A DNA stretch of 64,000 nucleotides. Origin: Verrucomicrobiota bacterium. GTDB taxonomy: Bacteria; Verrucomicrobiota; Verrucomicrobiia; Limisphaerales; J093. This document shows positions 16,204 through 25,311 of this stretch, piece by piece. Below the pieces are notes generated by a model. The model had not been told where the DNA came from and searched no databases. It saw only the letters and a list, made by a program, of their open reading frames with translations. The stretch covers positions 20,009 to 84,008 of the forward strand of contig JAKLFY010000020.1 in NCBI GenBank assembly GCA_022710935.1, in the 5' to 3' direction. The position numbers were made by a program, and so were the translations under genes. Within the stretch, counting starts at the first letter, position 1. Every line of letters begins with the position of its first letter.

Positions 16204-17718
16204 ATGAGCAGTCCCGTTGCACCCCAGGCCAAGCATATCGGGCTGATCGTGAATGTCTCGGGGTTGGGCGCGGTGCATCTGTTGCAGGCGCTCGCGCACA
16301 ATCCCGAGACGACCCTCTACCAGACCGATCATTCCGGCATTGTGGTGAAGGTGTTCGATCTGAGCTGCGGGCGACCGGACGAGATCGGCTATGGGCCGTA
16401 CCTGAACTTTCAGGCGGAGCTGGCGAATTTCGAGGAGGTGCATCGTCTCGAGGGTTTGCGCGCGTACGTGCCGGCCTACTACGGGGCGAACACCGACTAC
16501 GATGCGAAGTACGCGTTCATCGCGATGGAGTATCTGCAGGGACAGAATCTCCGGTCGTGGGCGGAAGAGGCCGCCGAGCGCGGGTACGGTCCGGAGGCGC
16601 TCGACGATCTTCGTCGCGCGACGCACGAAGTGTTCGCGATCCTGGATTTGTTTCATCAGCACAATCTGCTGATGATCGACTTCAAGCCGGACAACGTGAT
16701 CCGGCTCGATGACGGCAGCGTGAAGCTGGTGGACTTGGGCGCCTTCTTCACCACGCGGCATCGGAGCGAAGTGAGCAAATTCGTCTACGCCGCGACGCCC
16801 GACCACGCCGAGGTGCTCATCGATGCCTCGAACCTTCAGGCTGGCGTCCCGCTCACGGTGGCGTCGGACATCTTCTCGTCCGGCGTGGCGCTGTTCGAGA
16901 TGGCGACGGGCGACTCGAGGCTCGCCCTGGATCCGGGCACCGCGGACGAGATGCTGGGGATGCCGTCCATTTTTCTGTTTCGCGATTCGCAGATCAAGGA
17001 CGTGTGGCGCGCGTTTCCCCACTTGCACGATGCCCTGCCGCTGGTGCGAACCCAGCTCGAACAGAGGCGCCTGCTCTTCTCCGAGGTTTGGCACCTTCTC
17101 AAGGCGTATGTCGCCGCCCGGGTCTCGGATTGGGAAACGCTCCCGCCCGACCAGCAGGACCAGATCCTGCTCTCGACCGGCACGACGTTCATCATGGAAC
17201 AGCTTCCGACCCCTTTGACCTGGATGGCCGCGGCCATCTCACGTGCCACGATCCTCCGGAGTCTCCGGGTGCGCGACCTGCGGGCGCTGGTGCAACTCCT
17301 CGGCAATCCCGCGCCCGACCACGTGCTCGCGGACGTCGTCGAACACAATTGTCTGGTCCGCCACCTGCGCGAACTCGGGCTCGAGACCGAGTTCGCCGCG
17401 CGCCTCAACACGTGGGAAGTCCGCCGCGACCTCCAGTCCGGCCACTTCGCCATTGCCGCGCCGCTGGCGGCGCGCGAGGTCGCGGACAATGCCCGTTTCG
17501 TCCACCTGCGCCAGACGCACAGCGACGGGGAAGGCCACACCTTCTGGCACGCCGTGGACGAACTCGATGCGGACGCGGCGGGCAAGGGGAAGGCGAATCT
17601 CGCCCTTCTCCGGAACGATCATCACGCCTGGATCGGCTCCGCGACCGATCGGCGCTCGCCTTCTGGAGCCCATCCGGGCGCGGTTGTGCCAAGGGGTGCT
17701 TCGACTCGCAAGCAATGA
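16204..17718 (+). CDS. Protein-kinase-like protein with atypical catalytic motifs
   Basis: 504 residues from ATG 16204 (MSSPVAPQAKHIGLIVNV). Residues about 20-290 have a protein kinase fold: VVKVFDL with a possible ATP-binding Lys49, the hinge-like region AFIAMEYLQGQNLRSW, a catalytic loop LLMIDFKPDNVI (Asp159, Lys161, Asn164) and DLG in place of DFG (Asp177). The HRD histidine is replaced by Ile, and the usual glycine loop is not obvious, so activity may be unusual or lost. The C-terminal ~200 residues are helical and unassigned. The next gene, 144 bases on, encodes an adenylate cyclase with a sensor region, suggesting a signalling pair. No transmembrane helix is seen. Confidence 0.75.
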   Translation: MSSPVAPQAKHIGLIVNVSGLGAVHLLQALAHNPETTLYQTDHSGIVVKVFDLSCGRPDEIGYGPYLNFQAELANFEEVHRLEGLRAYVPAYYGANTDYDAKYAFIAMEYLQGQNLRSWAEEAAERGYGPEALDDLRRATHEVFAILDLFHQHNLLMIDFKPDNVIRLDDGSVKLVDLGAFFTTRHRSEVSKFVYAATPDHAEVLIDASNLQAGVPLTVASDIFSSGVALFEMATGDSRLALDPGTADEMLGMPSIFLFRDSQIKDVWRAFPHLHDALPLVRTQLEQRRLLFSEVWHLLKAYVAARVSDWETLPPDQQDQILLSTGTTFIMEQLPTPLTWMAAAISRATILRSLRVRDLRALVQLLGNPAPDHVLADVVEHNCLVRHLRELGLETEFAARLNTWEVRRDLQSGHFAIAAPLAAREVADNARFVHLRQTHSDGEGHTFWHAVDELDADAAGKGKANLALLRNDHHAWIGSATDRRSPSGAHPGAVVPRGASTRKQ

Positions 17719-17862
17719 ACCATATAGAGCGTCAGAAGTTCCGCCGCGTGAGGGCACGCGGCCTACAGGCTTGTCGGCCGGGTCCCCTGACCCGGCGCCC
17801 CTGACCCGGCGCTGCATCATTGATGTCGCCCTGTAGAGCAACGACCAAACCGTGGCCCACTC

Positions 17863-19977
17863 ATGCAATTGCGCAGTTTCCGGACGGTGATGGCGACGCT
17901 GATGGTCGTGCTGGTGACGGCGACCGTCGGCCTGCTGGTGTTTGTCCAGGCCCAGCTCTTTCGGCGCAGCGTGATGACGCTGGCGGACAAGATCATGGAG
18001 CAGACGCTCGGGCGCGTCGAGTTGCGCGTGCAGCAGTTGTTCAACCAGGCCACGGCGATCGGTCAGCAAACGCTGCGGCTGATTCAGGACGCGGATTCCG
18101 CCCAAGGCGACTTCACCCTACTCGAGAACTTCTTGGCCAAGTCGCTCGAGGTGCATCACGCGTTGACCTCGGTCGGAGTCGCCATTGCGGACACAGGCGA
18201 GTACATCGTTGCCGAGCGCCTTGCGGAGGGCGCCATTCGGGTGCGCGAAGTGCTGCAGGATGCGCGAAAGCAGGTTCGTGTGGCGGACTGGCAATGGCAG
18301 GGATCGCAACGGCTGTTCCTTGGCGCCCCTTCCTGGGATGGCTACGATCCGCGGGAGCGCCCGTTTTACCGGCTGGCGCGGGAACGGAAGGCGGCGGTCT
18401 GGACCGAGGCGTACCCGTTCTGGCGGGATCCGAACCAACCGCCGACCCTGGGGTTTTCCTATGTGGCGCCCTGGTACGATGCCAAGGGGGACCTGGTGGG
18501 CGTAGTCAACGCCGATTTCGAACTGGAATCGGTCTGTGCCTTCCTTGCATCTTTGCAGGAGGAGCTGGCCGGATTCGCCATTGTGATCGAACGAACGTCG
18601 GACAACCATTTTCGACTGATCGCCCATCCGCGTCCGGAGTTCCTGTTCGATGCCAGCAGGACCAACCTGGTCTCGAACCGGGCGGAGGTTGAGGATCCGG
18701 TGGTGCGGACGTATGTGAGTGCCCTGGCCGAGGACCTCGAACACTTGGGATCCGCGGAATACGGGCGCCGATTCCGGGTGGATGGCGATTGGTATTTGGG
18801 CGGGTTCCGCAGCCTCGAAGACCCGCGCAAGCCGCCCTGGGTGATTGCCATGATGGTGCCTCGCAAGGCGATCACCGGCGACATCGTGCGCAACGCGATC
18901 TGGAGTCTTGCGGCCTCGCTGGGCTGCCTGGGTCTTGCCCTGACGGCGTCCTTCTGGTTTGCGCGGCGGATGGCGCGTCCGCTTCAGGAGCTCAGCGGGG
19001 AAGCCGAGAGGATGGGGCGTCTCCATTTCGAGTCGGGCAGCTCGGTTCCCAGCTCGATTCGCGAGGTCCGCCAATTGCAGCAGTCCATGTCCGAAATGAA
19101 GGCCAGCCTCCGGTCCTTCCGTAAATACGTTCCGGCCGATCTCGTCCACGAACTCATCGCGACCGGACGCGAAGCGCGGCTGGGCGGCCAGCACGAGGTG
19201 CTCACCATCCTGTTCTCGGACATTAGCGAATTCACGGCCATTTCCGAGGCTCTGACGCCCCAGGCCCTGGTCGAGCAGATGGGCCAGTATCTCCTGGTCG
19301 TCAACGAGGTTTTTCATGCCCATCGCGGCACGGTGGACAAATACATCGGGGACGGCGTCATGGCCTTCTGGGGCGCGCCGCGGCCCAATCCACACCACGC
19401 GGCCGACGCCTGCCGGGCGGCCTGGCGTCTCCAGGAACGACTCGATGGGTTGGCGCGGCAATGGCAGGCTGAGGGCAAACCCCAGTGGCGCACCCGCATG
19501 GGCTTGCACACAGGCGGGGTCGTCGTCGGCAATATCGGCAGCGAAAACCGGATGAACTACACGCTCATCGGCGATGCGGTGAATCTTGCCAGCCGCATCG
19601 AGGGCCTGAACAAGTATTTCGGCACGCGCATCCTCATCAGCGAGGGTACCCTCGAGTCGGCCGCCCCCGCCATCCTGGCGCGTCCGGTCAGCCGAGTGGT
19701 GGTCAAGGGCAAGATGCGCGGGGTGCTGGTCCATGAGTTGACGGGGTTGGCGGGGGAAGTGGGCCCGGAGCAACGGGAACTGGCGGACGGGACCGCGTCG
19801 GCTTTTGCGCTATTCGAGGCGCGAGACTTCGCCCGGGCGCGTGAGGCTTACCAGGCGATTCTCGGGTCGCATCCGGGCGATCCGGTGGCGCGTTGGATGG
19901 CCGCCCGGTGCGCGGAACTCGAGCGCTCGATCGAGGGCGAGGGTGTCGACACCATGTTGAGGGTGAGCGGGAAATGA
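17863..19977 (+). CDS. Membrane-bound class III adenylate cyclase with extracellular sensor (dCACHE-like) and HAMP domain
   Basis: 704 residues. TM1 is near 10-30 (MVVLVTATVGLLVFV) and TM2 near 347-367 (SLAASLGCLGLALTASFWF). The segment between looks like a double-CACHE ligand sensor (GYDPRERPFYRLA, FSYVAPWYDAKGDLVGVVN). A HAMP linker (RPLQELSGEAERM) leads to the cyclase domain (about 445-630). The catalytic residues are intact: Asp453 (LFSDISEF) and Asp497 (YIGDGVMAFWG) for metal, Lys493 and Asp571 (LIGDAVNL) for adenine, and Asn574 and Arg578 for the transition state. It should make cAMP from ATP in response to an external ligand. The tail (from about 650) has a TPR-like helix pair. It lies downstream of the kinase-like gene and may be co-transcribed with it. 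Confidence 0.92.
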   Translation: MQLRSFRTVMATLMVVLVTATVGLLVFVQAQLFRRSVMTLADKIMEQTLGRVELRVQQLFNQATAIGQQTLRLIQDADSAQGDFTLLENFLAKSLEVHHALTSVGVAIADTGEYIVAERLAEGAIRVREVLQDARKQVRVADWQWQGSQRLFLGAPSWDGYDPRERPFYRLARERKAAVWTEAYPFWRDPNQPPTLGFSYVAPWYDAKGDLVGVVNADFELESVCAFLASLQEELAGFAIVIERTSDNHFRLIAHPRPEFLFDASRTNLVSNRAEVEDPVVRTYVSALAEDLEHLGSAEYGRRFRVDGDWYLGGFRSLEDPRKPPWVIAMMVPRKAITGDIVRNAIWSLAASLGCLGLALTASFWFARRMARPLQELSGEAERMGRLHFESGSSVPSSIREVRQLQQSMSEMKASLRSFRKYVPADLVHELIATGREARLGGQHEVLTILFSDISEFTAISEALTPQALVEQMGQYLLVVNEVFHAHRGTVDKYIGDGVMAFWGAPRPNPHHAADACRAAWRLQERLDGLARQWQAEGKPQWRTRMGLHTGGVVVGNIGSENRMNYTLIGDAVNLASRIEGLNKYFGTRILISEGTLESAAPAILARPVSRVVVKGKMRGVLVHELTGLAGEVGPEQRELADGTASAFALFEARDFARAREAYQAILGSHPGDPVARWMAARCAELERSIEGEGVDTMLRVSGK

Positions 19978-20127
19978 GCCGAGGCCCGGGGCGGGGAGCC
20001 ACGGACGGAACATGGATGGAACAGGGACTCAACATGGGGGGTGCTCAATCCGTGATCAATCCGTGGTTCTCGGATGCCGGCGCTTTGGGCTGTTTACGCG
20101 GGGGGGCCGACCTGCTTGAATTGGCGC

Positions 20128-20634
20128 ATGGGATTGCCGTACAGGATTTCGACGCTCCTCTACTGTTTCGATGTCGAGGATCGCGTGTTGTTGATCGAGC
20201 GGGCGCAGGAACCGAACTGCGGCCAGTGGAGCCCGTGCGGCGGCAAGCTCGAGACCGGCACGGGCGAGTCTCCGTATGCGTGCGCCTGCCGGGAGGCGTT
20301 CGAGGAATTGGGCCTGTCGATCGAGCCCGCGGATCTGCACCTGACGGGTCTGGTCAGCGAGTGCGGGTACCAGGGGCAGGCGCATTGGTTGATGTTCCTG
20401 TTCGAGGTGAAACCCCGGTTGCGGGCGCTGCCGGCGCCAATTCGGGAGGGCCGGTTTCAGTTCTTCCCCCGGTCCGAGCTGGGCTGCCTGGAACTGCCGC
20501 GAACGGATCGCGAGCGAATCTGGTCGTTGTTCTGGGAGCACCGGGGCGGGTTCTTTGCCGCGCATTGCCGCACGAGCGCCGAGGATCGCGACGCCTGGAC
20601 CGTCGAGGAATCGCTGCCTGGCCAGAATCCTTGA
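20128..20634 (+). CDS. Nudix hydrolase
   Basis: 168 residues from ATG 20128 (MGLPYRISTLLYCFDVEDRV); an earlier in-frame Met at 20074 adds only non-conserved residues. Nudix enzymes cleave nucleoside diphosphates linked to another moiety. The Nudix box is recognisable as GGKLE...GESPYACACREAFEELGL: the REAFEELGL core with catalytic glutamates is intact, but there are two extra residues between GGKLE and the upstream Glu compared with the GX5EX7REUXEEXGU consensus. WSPCGGKLE and the later HWLMFLFE strand support an ADP-ribose or NTP type enzyme, but the substrate is not deducible. The stop codon lies inside the left arm of a 14-bp inverted repeat. Confidence 0.85.
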   Translation: MGLPYRISTLLYCFDVEDRVLLIERAQEPNCGQWSPCGGKLETGTGESPYACACREAFEELGLSIEPADLHLTGLVSECGYQGQAHWLMFLFEVKPRLRALPAPIREGRFQFFPRSELGCLELPRTDRERIWSLFWEHRGGFFAAHCRTSAEDRDAWTVEESLPGQNP

Positions 20635-20696
20635 CCCATGAGACCTCTTGCCGACAAGTCCGGTGCGTCTGCTGCGTTCAAGGGGTCAAGGATTCT
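20624..20696. terminator. 14-bp perfect inverted repeat spanning the Nudix stop codon
   Basis: AGAATCCTTGACCC at 20624-20637 is the exact reverse complement of GGGTCAAGGATTCT at 20683-20696, with a 45-base loop. The left arm contains the Nudix TGA. There is no U-tract, so it is not a classical intrinsic terminator; it could stabilise the 3' end or be a remnant of a small element. Confidence 0.35.
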
Positions 20697-20820
20697 CCGG
20701 GGCGAGGACTTCGGCGCGCTCAGCCACGACGCGCGGGAGAGGGGGGCGGGGAAACATGCGGTGCGTTCATGGTGCCGATGATGGGGATTGGTCTGAGGCG
20801 GAGCTTCGTCCAAGCTGAAC

Positions 20821-21303
20821 ATGCCACCGGATCCGCTCATTGATCTGCAAAGCGACGCGCATTTCATGGGAGAGGCATTGCGTCAGGCCCGGCGCGCCTA
20901 CGCGCAGGGGGAGGTGCCCGTGGGCGCGGTCGTGGTGCGGGGAGGTCGGATGATTGCGCGGGCTTTCAACCAGGTCGAGCTGCTCAAAGACGCGACGGCT
21001 CATGCGGAGATGCTGGCGGTCACTCAGGCGCAGGCGGCGGTGAGTGACTGGCGATTGACGGACTGCACGCTCTACGTCACCAAGGAACCATGTCCGATGT
21101 GTGCCGGGGCGCTGGTGCACGCGCGGGTGCAGCGGGTTGTCTACGGTGCGGGCGATCCGAAGGCCGGCGCGGCAGGCGGTGTGATGAACATCCTTCAGTT
21201 CCCTTCGCTCAATCACCGGTGCGAAATCACCGGCGGGGTGCGGGCCGACGAGTGCCGGCGGCTCTTGCAGAGCTTCTTCGCCGAACGGCGCGCCGAGCGT
21301 TAG
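20821..21303 (+). CDS. tadA: tRNA-specific adenosine deaminase (wobble A34 to I34)
   Basis: 160 residues, the usual length. TadA converts adenosine 34 of tRNA-Arg(ACG) to inosine. The zinc site is complete: His61-Ala-Glu63 (TAHAEML) and the PCPMC motif with Cys91 and Cys94. The TKEPCPMCAGALVHARV and YGAGDPKAGAAGGVMN segments are characteristic of TadA rather than of nucleoside or guanine deaminases. It begins at ATG 20821 about 190 bases after the Nudix gene. Its TAG stop ends on the first base of dispersed repeat copy B. Confidence 0.94.
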   Translation: MPPDPLIDLQSDAHFMGEALRQARRAYAQGEVPVGAVVVRGGRMIARAFNQVELLKDATAHAEMLAVTQAQAAVSDWRLTDCTLYVTKEPCPMCAGALVHARVQRVVYGAGDPKAGAAGGVMNILQFPSLNHRCEITGGVRADECRRLLQSFFAERRAER

Positions 21304-21455
21304 CGAGGCTGCGCCTCAGACCTGCGAGGCTTGTGAACGACTCGTGGCCGCGGGGTGGCAACCACGATCACCGGGACCCGACGCATCGCCAAGTGGCGCC
21401 GCCGCGCGGCGCAAAAACGTGACTCATTCAGCACGGATTCTGGAAAGGAAGTCAC
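21303..21455. repeat. 153-bp dispersed repeat, copy B
   Basis: Gap-free partner of 4268-4420 (about 91% identical by my count). It begins at the tadA stop codon. The copy contains a strong extra hairpin GCGCCGC-CGC-GCGGCGC that is degenerate in copy A, followed by AAAAA, then the conserved 37-base tail bounded by GTGACT and AGTCAC. The equal length of the two copies suggests a defined unit rather than random duplication. Confidence 0.85.
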
Positions 21456-21569
21456 TCTAGCCTGGATCGATCGGAGGCTGGGCGCTGAACCGGATCCGGC
21501 CTGGCCCGCATAGCAGTCCTCTTGCGAACTCTGACCGCCTTTTGCACCGTCGGGATGTGAGATATGCGG

Positions 21570-22232
21570 CTAGGCGGGCTTGAAACGAAGCTTGTGGATA
21601 CGGGTGTACCAGGCGGCGAGGCGGTCGTGTTTCGTGGGCAGGCGGTAATGACCGGAATAGAGGAAATTCGCCAGCATGCCGTAGAGGTCGAAATCGGCGA
21701 ACAGCGGGCGCTCGCCGAGCAGGTAAGGGCGATGATAGAGCATTTGCTCGCACGGGCAGAGCCGCTTTTCGAGCTGCGCGAGGAGGTCCTGCTGCTGGGC
21801 CCGCCATTGGCTAAGGCAGCCCCGCCCGAACTTCCGCTCCTTGTGCCGGATGAAATCGAGCCATTCGCCCTTGGCCAGGTTTTCCCGGTAATAGATGTCG
21901 TTGAGTTTGAAGCCGATTGCCTCGATGTCGTTTTCGAAGTAGCGCCAGAGCACACTTTGTGTGCCGTCCCATTCGGGCGGGAACAGCCCCAGCCCCAGCT
22001 TGGCATCGAGATATTTCGCAATGACTTGCGAATCGGCATCCGTCTCGAACACCACCGAGCGCCCGTCCCGGACGATCGGAACCTGGTAATAGCGATGCTT
22101 GGTCAGACGCCAGACCAGCGATCGGTCGCCGTTGGGGATGTTGACAACCCGATAGGGCGCGCGTGCGTAGTCGAGGATGCGGCGTTGGACCAGGCAGAAC
22201 GGGCTGTAGGGGAGTTGTATGAGTTCGATCAT
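21570..22232 (-). CDS. Glutathione S-transferase family protein
   Basis: 220 residues. The N-terminal thioredoxin-like domain starts MIELIQLPYSPFCLVQRRIL, where SPFC replaces the CPYC of glutaredoxins, and continues with the cis-Pro region YYQVPIVRDGRSVVFETDAD (the ETDADSQVI segment contacts glutathione in the family). The C-terminal helical domain includes RPYLLGERPLFADFDLYGML, the usual GST helix that starts with ADF. The enzyme may conjugate or reduce with glutathione or a similar thiol; substrate unknown. It lies downstream of the ADOP permease cluster on the same strand but is separated from it by 230 bases with a dispersed repeat. Confidence 0.88.
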   Translation of the reverse strand: MIELIQLPYSPFCLVQRRILDYARAPYRVVNIPNGDRSLVWRLTKHRYYQVPIVRDGRSVVFETDADSQVIAKYLDAKLGLGLFPPEWDGTQSVLWRYFENDIEAIGFKLNDIYYRENLAKGEWLDFIRHKERKFGRGCLSQWRAQQQDLLAQLEKRLCPCEQMLYHRPYLLGERPLFADFDLYGMLANFLYSGHYRLPTKHDRLAAWYTRIHKLRFKPA

Positions 22233-22282
22233 GGAGAGCCTTGACGTTCAACAGTTAAATGCGCCCGAGGACCGTGAACCGG
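22229..22282. repeat. 54-bp dispersed repeat (MESLDxQQLNA element), copy 1
   Basis: Matches 48373-48426 over 54 bases with 7 differences by my count. The plus strand starts TCATGGAGAGCCTTGACGTT and ends GTGAACCGG. It overlaps the GST start codon on the other strand by a few bases, so the element forms the GST gene's leader. In one plus-strand frame it reads MESLDVQQLNAPEDREP. Confidence 0.75.
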
Positions 22283-22464
22283 CTTGCAGCCGTCCCAAAG
22301 ACGGGTTGTTGCGTGCGGAAAATCGGGTGCGGCATTCGGCTGTGCGCGACCATCCACTGTGGGGAAATGCGAATGCCAACAACACGCTCCAAAACTACGT
22401 CCGGTCCACAGGCGCTGACAAGCCGAATTACCTCTCACCGACCCGCGTTGCCGGTCGGAACTCA

Positions 22465-24870
22465 TCACTCGCACCGAAGCGCCACCATCGGATCGACTCG
22501 GGCCGCCCGGCGGGCGGGAAGGGAGCATGCCACCGACGCCACGACCAGGAGGAGCAAGGCGGCTGCTGCATACGTGGGGAGATTGAAGGGGCCGACCTCA
22601 TACAATTGGCCTGCCAGCAAACGCAGCAGAGCGAGGTTCGCCGCGAGTCCCAGGATCATGCCGAGAACCACGGCACCCATGCCATGGCGCACCACCAGCT
22701 TCAGGACATCAGAGCGTCGGGCGCCCAAAGCCATGCGGACGCCGATCTCGTGCGTGCGCTGCAGGACGCTGCAGGCCATGACGGCATAGATCCCTACGGC
22801 AGCCAGGGCGATCCCCAGCACTGAGAAGAGGGCGAAGAGCTGGCTGAGCAGACGCTGCGCCCAGCAGGAGCGGTTCACCACGTCCGGCATCGTGCGGAGG
22901 TTGGCCACCGGCAGGTCTGGATCCAGTTGATGGACCTCGTGACGCAGGGCGGCCGTGACGCTCGCCGGGTCGGCCACCGCCGTGCGCACGGTCATGGTGA
23001 GGTCGCCGAAGGGAACCTGCGCGTGCGGTAGGTAGAAGCCGGGCTCTTGCTTCTGACTGAATCCGTATTGTCTCGCCTCGCCCGCCACACCGACGATTGT
23101 CATCCACCTCCCGGGATCGCTCGGATAGGCCAGCTTGATCCGGTGGCCGCGCGGGTCGTTGGTCGGAAAATAGCGCCGGGCAAAGGCGGCGTCGATGATG
23201 GTGGAGCCCGGAGCCTCGCCCGTGTCGATGTCGCTGAAGTCGCGTCCCTTGAGCAACGGGATTTCGAGGGTTCGGAAGTACGCGGGGGTGACGACTCGCA
23301 CCGGCCCATACGGCACTTCGGAGGGCCGGAGAGCCTCCTGGCCCTCGACGGTATAGATGTTGGCCCAATGGTTGTCTCCGAACGGCAGATGGGAGATGCC
23401 GGCGGCGGCCTGGACGCCCGGCACGTGGCTCAGGCGCTCGCACAAGCTGCGATAAAAAGCCGTCCGGTGGCTCGCGTCGGCGTACTTCTCCGGCGGCAAC
23501 GACACGTCGAACACGACGACCCGCTCGGGATTGAAACCCGGATCGACCTGGAGGAGCCGGAGGAAACTCACGGTCATCAGACCCGCCCCGCTCAAGAGCA
23601 CTACGGCCAGGGCGACTTCGGCCACCACCAACGCCCTGCGCAGGCGAGACGGAGCGTGGCCGCCAGTCGCGCTGCGGGCGTTGTCCTTGAGGGTCTCGGT
23701 CAGGTCCGCTCGCGCCGCACCCCAGGCCGGTGCCAGTCCGAAGAGCACGCTGGTGACCGTGGCGACGGCGAGCGTGAACGCCAGCACGCGTCCGTCGACG
23801 CTGAACTGCATCCAGAACGGAACATCGACGGGGATGACGGCCAGAAACGCGTCCACACCCCAGCGCGCCAGCGCCAGGCCGATCAGGGCGCCTGCCCCGC
23901 TCAACAGGAAGCTCTCGATGAGCAGTTGCCGGATGGTCCGCCAGCGCGTGGCGCCCAGAGCTGCACGGATGGCGAATTCCTTTCGGCGCGACAGGGCGCG
24001 TGCGAGAAGAAGGTTGGCCACGTTGGCACACGCGATGGCCAGGACGAAGCTCACCGCCCCCAGGAGCAGCCAGACCCTCACCGACCACTCGTCCACCCAG
24101 TAATCCCGCAGCGGGCCGAGCGTCGCGCCGACATGCGTGTGGGTCTTGGGATGCGCCCCAGCGATGCGTCGGGCAATCGTGTTCAGCTCGGCGCCCGCCT
24201 GATCGAGGGTGACCCCGGGTTTGAGGCGCGCCAGGCCTTTATAGAGATGGCTCGGTCGCTGCGATTCCGGGGCGTCGACGACCAGCGGTGTCCACAACTG
24301 CGCCGCCTCGGGGAACGCGAACCCGGGGGGCATGATGCCGACAACCGTGTGGCTGCGCCCGTCGAGGGTGAGCGTCAGACCGGCTAGGTCCGCATCACCA
24401 CCGAAACGCTGTTGCCACAGACCGTGGCTGAGGATCGCGACCGGTGCCGCTCCCGGTTGGTCTTCGTCGCTCGTGAACTGACGTCCCAGCATCGGTTGAA
24501 CCCCCAAGAGGGAGAACAGGCTCGCCGTGACCACCGCGCCTTCCACCCGCACGGGTTCCGCCCGCCCGGTGAGGGTGAACACCCTTTCCCCCTGAAGCCC
24601 GAGGTCCGCGAAGACCGTGTTCTGCGCCTTCCAGTCCAGGTAATCCGGATAGGAGAGGGACATGCGTTTGACCCCTTTCGGCAGATTGTTTTCAAAGAGG
24701 AACACCAACCGTTCAGGGTCATGGAACGGCAGCGGGCGCAACACCACGCCATTGGCTATGCTGAAGATCATCGTGTTGACGCCGATGCCCAGGGCGAGCA
24801 TGAGCACGGCCACGGCGGTGAAACCGGGGTTCCGACGGAGTTGGCGGAGAGCGAAGCGAAGATCGTGCAT
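22465..24870 (-). CDS. ADOP-family ABC permease (MacB/FtsX fold, duplicated), first of three
   Basis: 801 residues from ATG 24870 ([20 protein letters not shown]); the upstream open frame to 25053 is not conserved. The plan is that of acidobacterial duplicated orphan permeases: an N-terminal [11 protein letters not shown] motif, TM1, a large periplasmic MacB-PCD domain (PVAILSHGLWQQRFGGD, GIMPPGFAFPE), three TM helices with ACANVANLLLARALSRRKEF, then a second copy with its own periplasmic domain, and TM helices ending RAARVDPMVALRCE. These permeases use a MacB-like ATPase, encoded here at 31012-31710. Substrates of the family are mostly unknown; antimicrobial peptide or lipoprotein export is a reasonable guess. 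Confidence 0.93.
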   Translation of the reverse strand: MHDLRFALRQLRRNPGFTAVAVLMLALGIGVNTMIFSIANGVVLRPLPFHDPERLVFLFENNLPKGVKRMSLSYPDYLDWKAQNTVFADLGLQGERVFTLTGRAEPVRVEGAVVTASLFSLLGVQPMLGRQFTSDEDQPGAAPVAILSHGLWQQRFGGDADLAGLTLTLDGRSHTVVGIMPPGFAFPEAAQLWTPLVVDAPESQRPSHLYKGLARLKPGVTLDQAGAELNTIARRIAGAHPKTHTHVGATLGPLRDYWVDEWSVRVWLLLGAVSFVLAIACANVANLLLARALSRRKEFAIRAALGATRWRTIRQLLIESFLLSGAGALIGLALARWGVDAFLAVIPVDVPFWMQFSVDGRVLAFTLAVATVTSVLFGLAPAWGAARADLTETLKDNARSATGGHAPSRLRRALVVAEVALAVVLLSGAGLMTVSFLRLLQVDPGFNPERVVVFDVSLPPEKYADASHRTAFYRSLCERLSHVPGVQAAAGISHLPFGDNHWANIYTVEGQEALRPSEVPYGPVRVVTPAYFRTLEIPLLKGRDFSDIDTGEAPGSTIIDAAFARRYFPTNDPRGHRIKLAYPSDPGRWMTIVGVAGEARQYGFSQKQEPGFYLPHAQVPFGDLTMTVRTAVADPASVTAALRHEVHQLDPDLPVANLRTMPDVVNRSCWAQRLLSQLFALFSVLGIALAAVGIYAVMACSVLQRTHEIGVRMALGARRSDVLKLVVRHGMGAVVLGMILGLAANLALLRLLAGQLYEVGPFNLPTYAAAALLLLVVASVACSLPARRAARVDPMVALRCE

Positions 24871-24926
24871 GGATTTGCGATTGGAGCGGAACGTTGGCGC
24901 CGCCTGTATTGAGAAAGGGAGGTTAT

Positions 24927-25304
24927 ATGACCGAATCAGAGTTGAAGCAGCGGACTCGGCAATTCGCCTTGCGGGTGTTGAAACTCGTCCGCGCGTTGCC
25001 CAACACCCTCGAACCCCGTGCCATTGGCGGACAGTTGGTACGAAGCGGGACATCCGTGGGGGCGGACTATCGCGCGGCCTGCCGTGGGCGCTCGAAAGCC
25101 GAGTTCATCGCGAAGTTGGGCACTGTCGAAGGAGAGGCCGACGAGTCGGCCTACTGGATGGAGTTGATTGTTGACGGTGGCTTGCTGACAACAGAGCGCA
25201 TCGAGTCCCTGCATCAAGAGGCCAACGAACTCACTGCCGTCATGGCCGCCTCCCGGATTACGGCCGCGGGCGGCCCAATCGCAAATCGCAAATCGCAAAT
25301 CTGA
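24927..25304 (+). CDS. Four-helix-bundle protein (S23/IVS-like)
   Basis: 125 residues from ATG 24927, with AGGGAGG five bases upstream. RTRQFALRVLKLVRALP, QLVRSGTSVGADYRAACRGR and EADESAYWMELIVDGGLL match the four-helix-bundle proteins (TIGR02436) first seen in 23S rRNA intervening sequences and later found widely as free genes of unknown function. It lies on the plus strand, divergent from ADOP permease 1 and convergent with permease 2. The C-terminal IANRKSQI is not part of the fold: it is encoded by a short-repeat element (three copies of GCAAATC-type units) that supplies the stop codon. A broken relative with the same tail is at 28406-28534. Confidence 0.88.
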   Translation: MTESELKQRTRQFALRVLKLVRALPNTLEPRAIGGQLVRSGTSVGADYRAACRGRSKAEFIAKLGTVEGEADESAYWMELIVDGGLLTTERIESLHQEANELTAVMAASRITAAGGPIANRKSQI

Positions 25305-25311
25305 AATCCCC

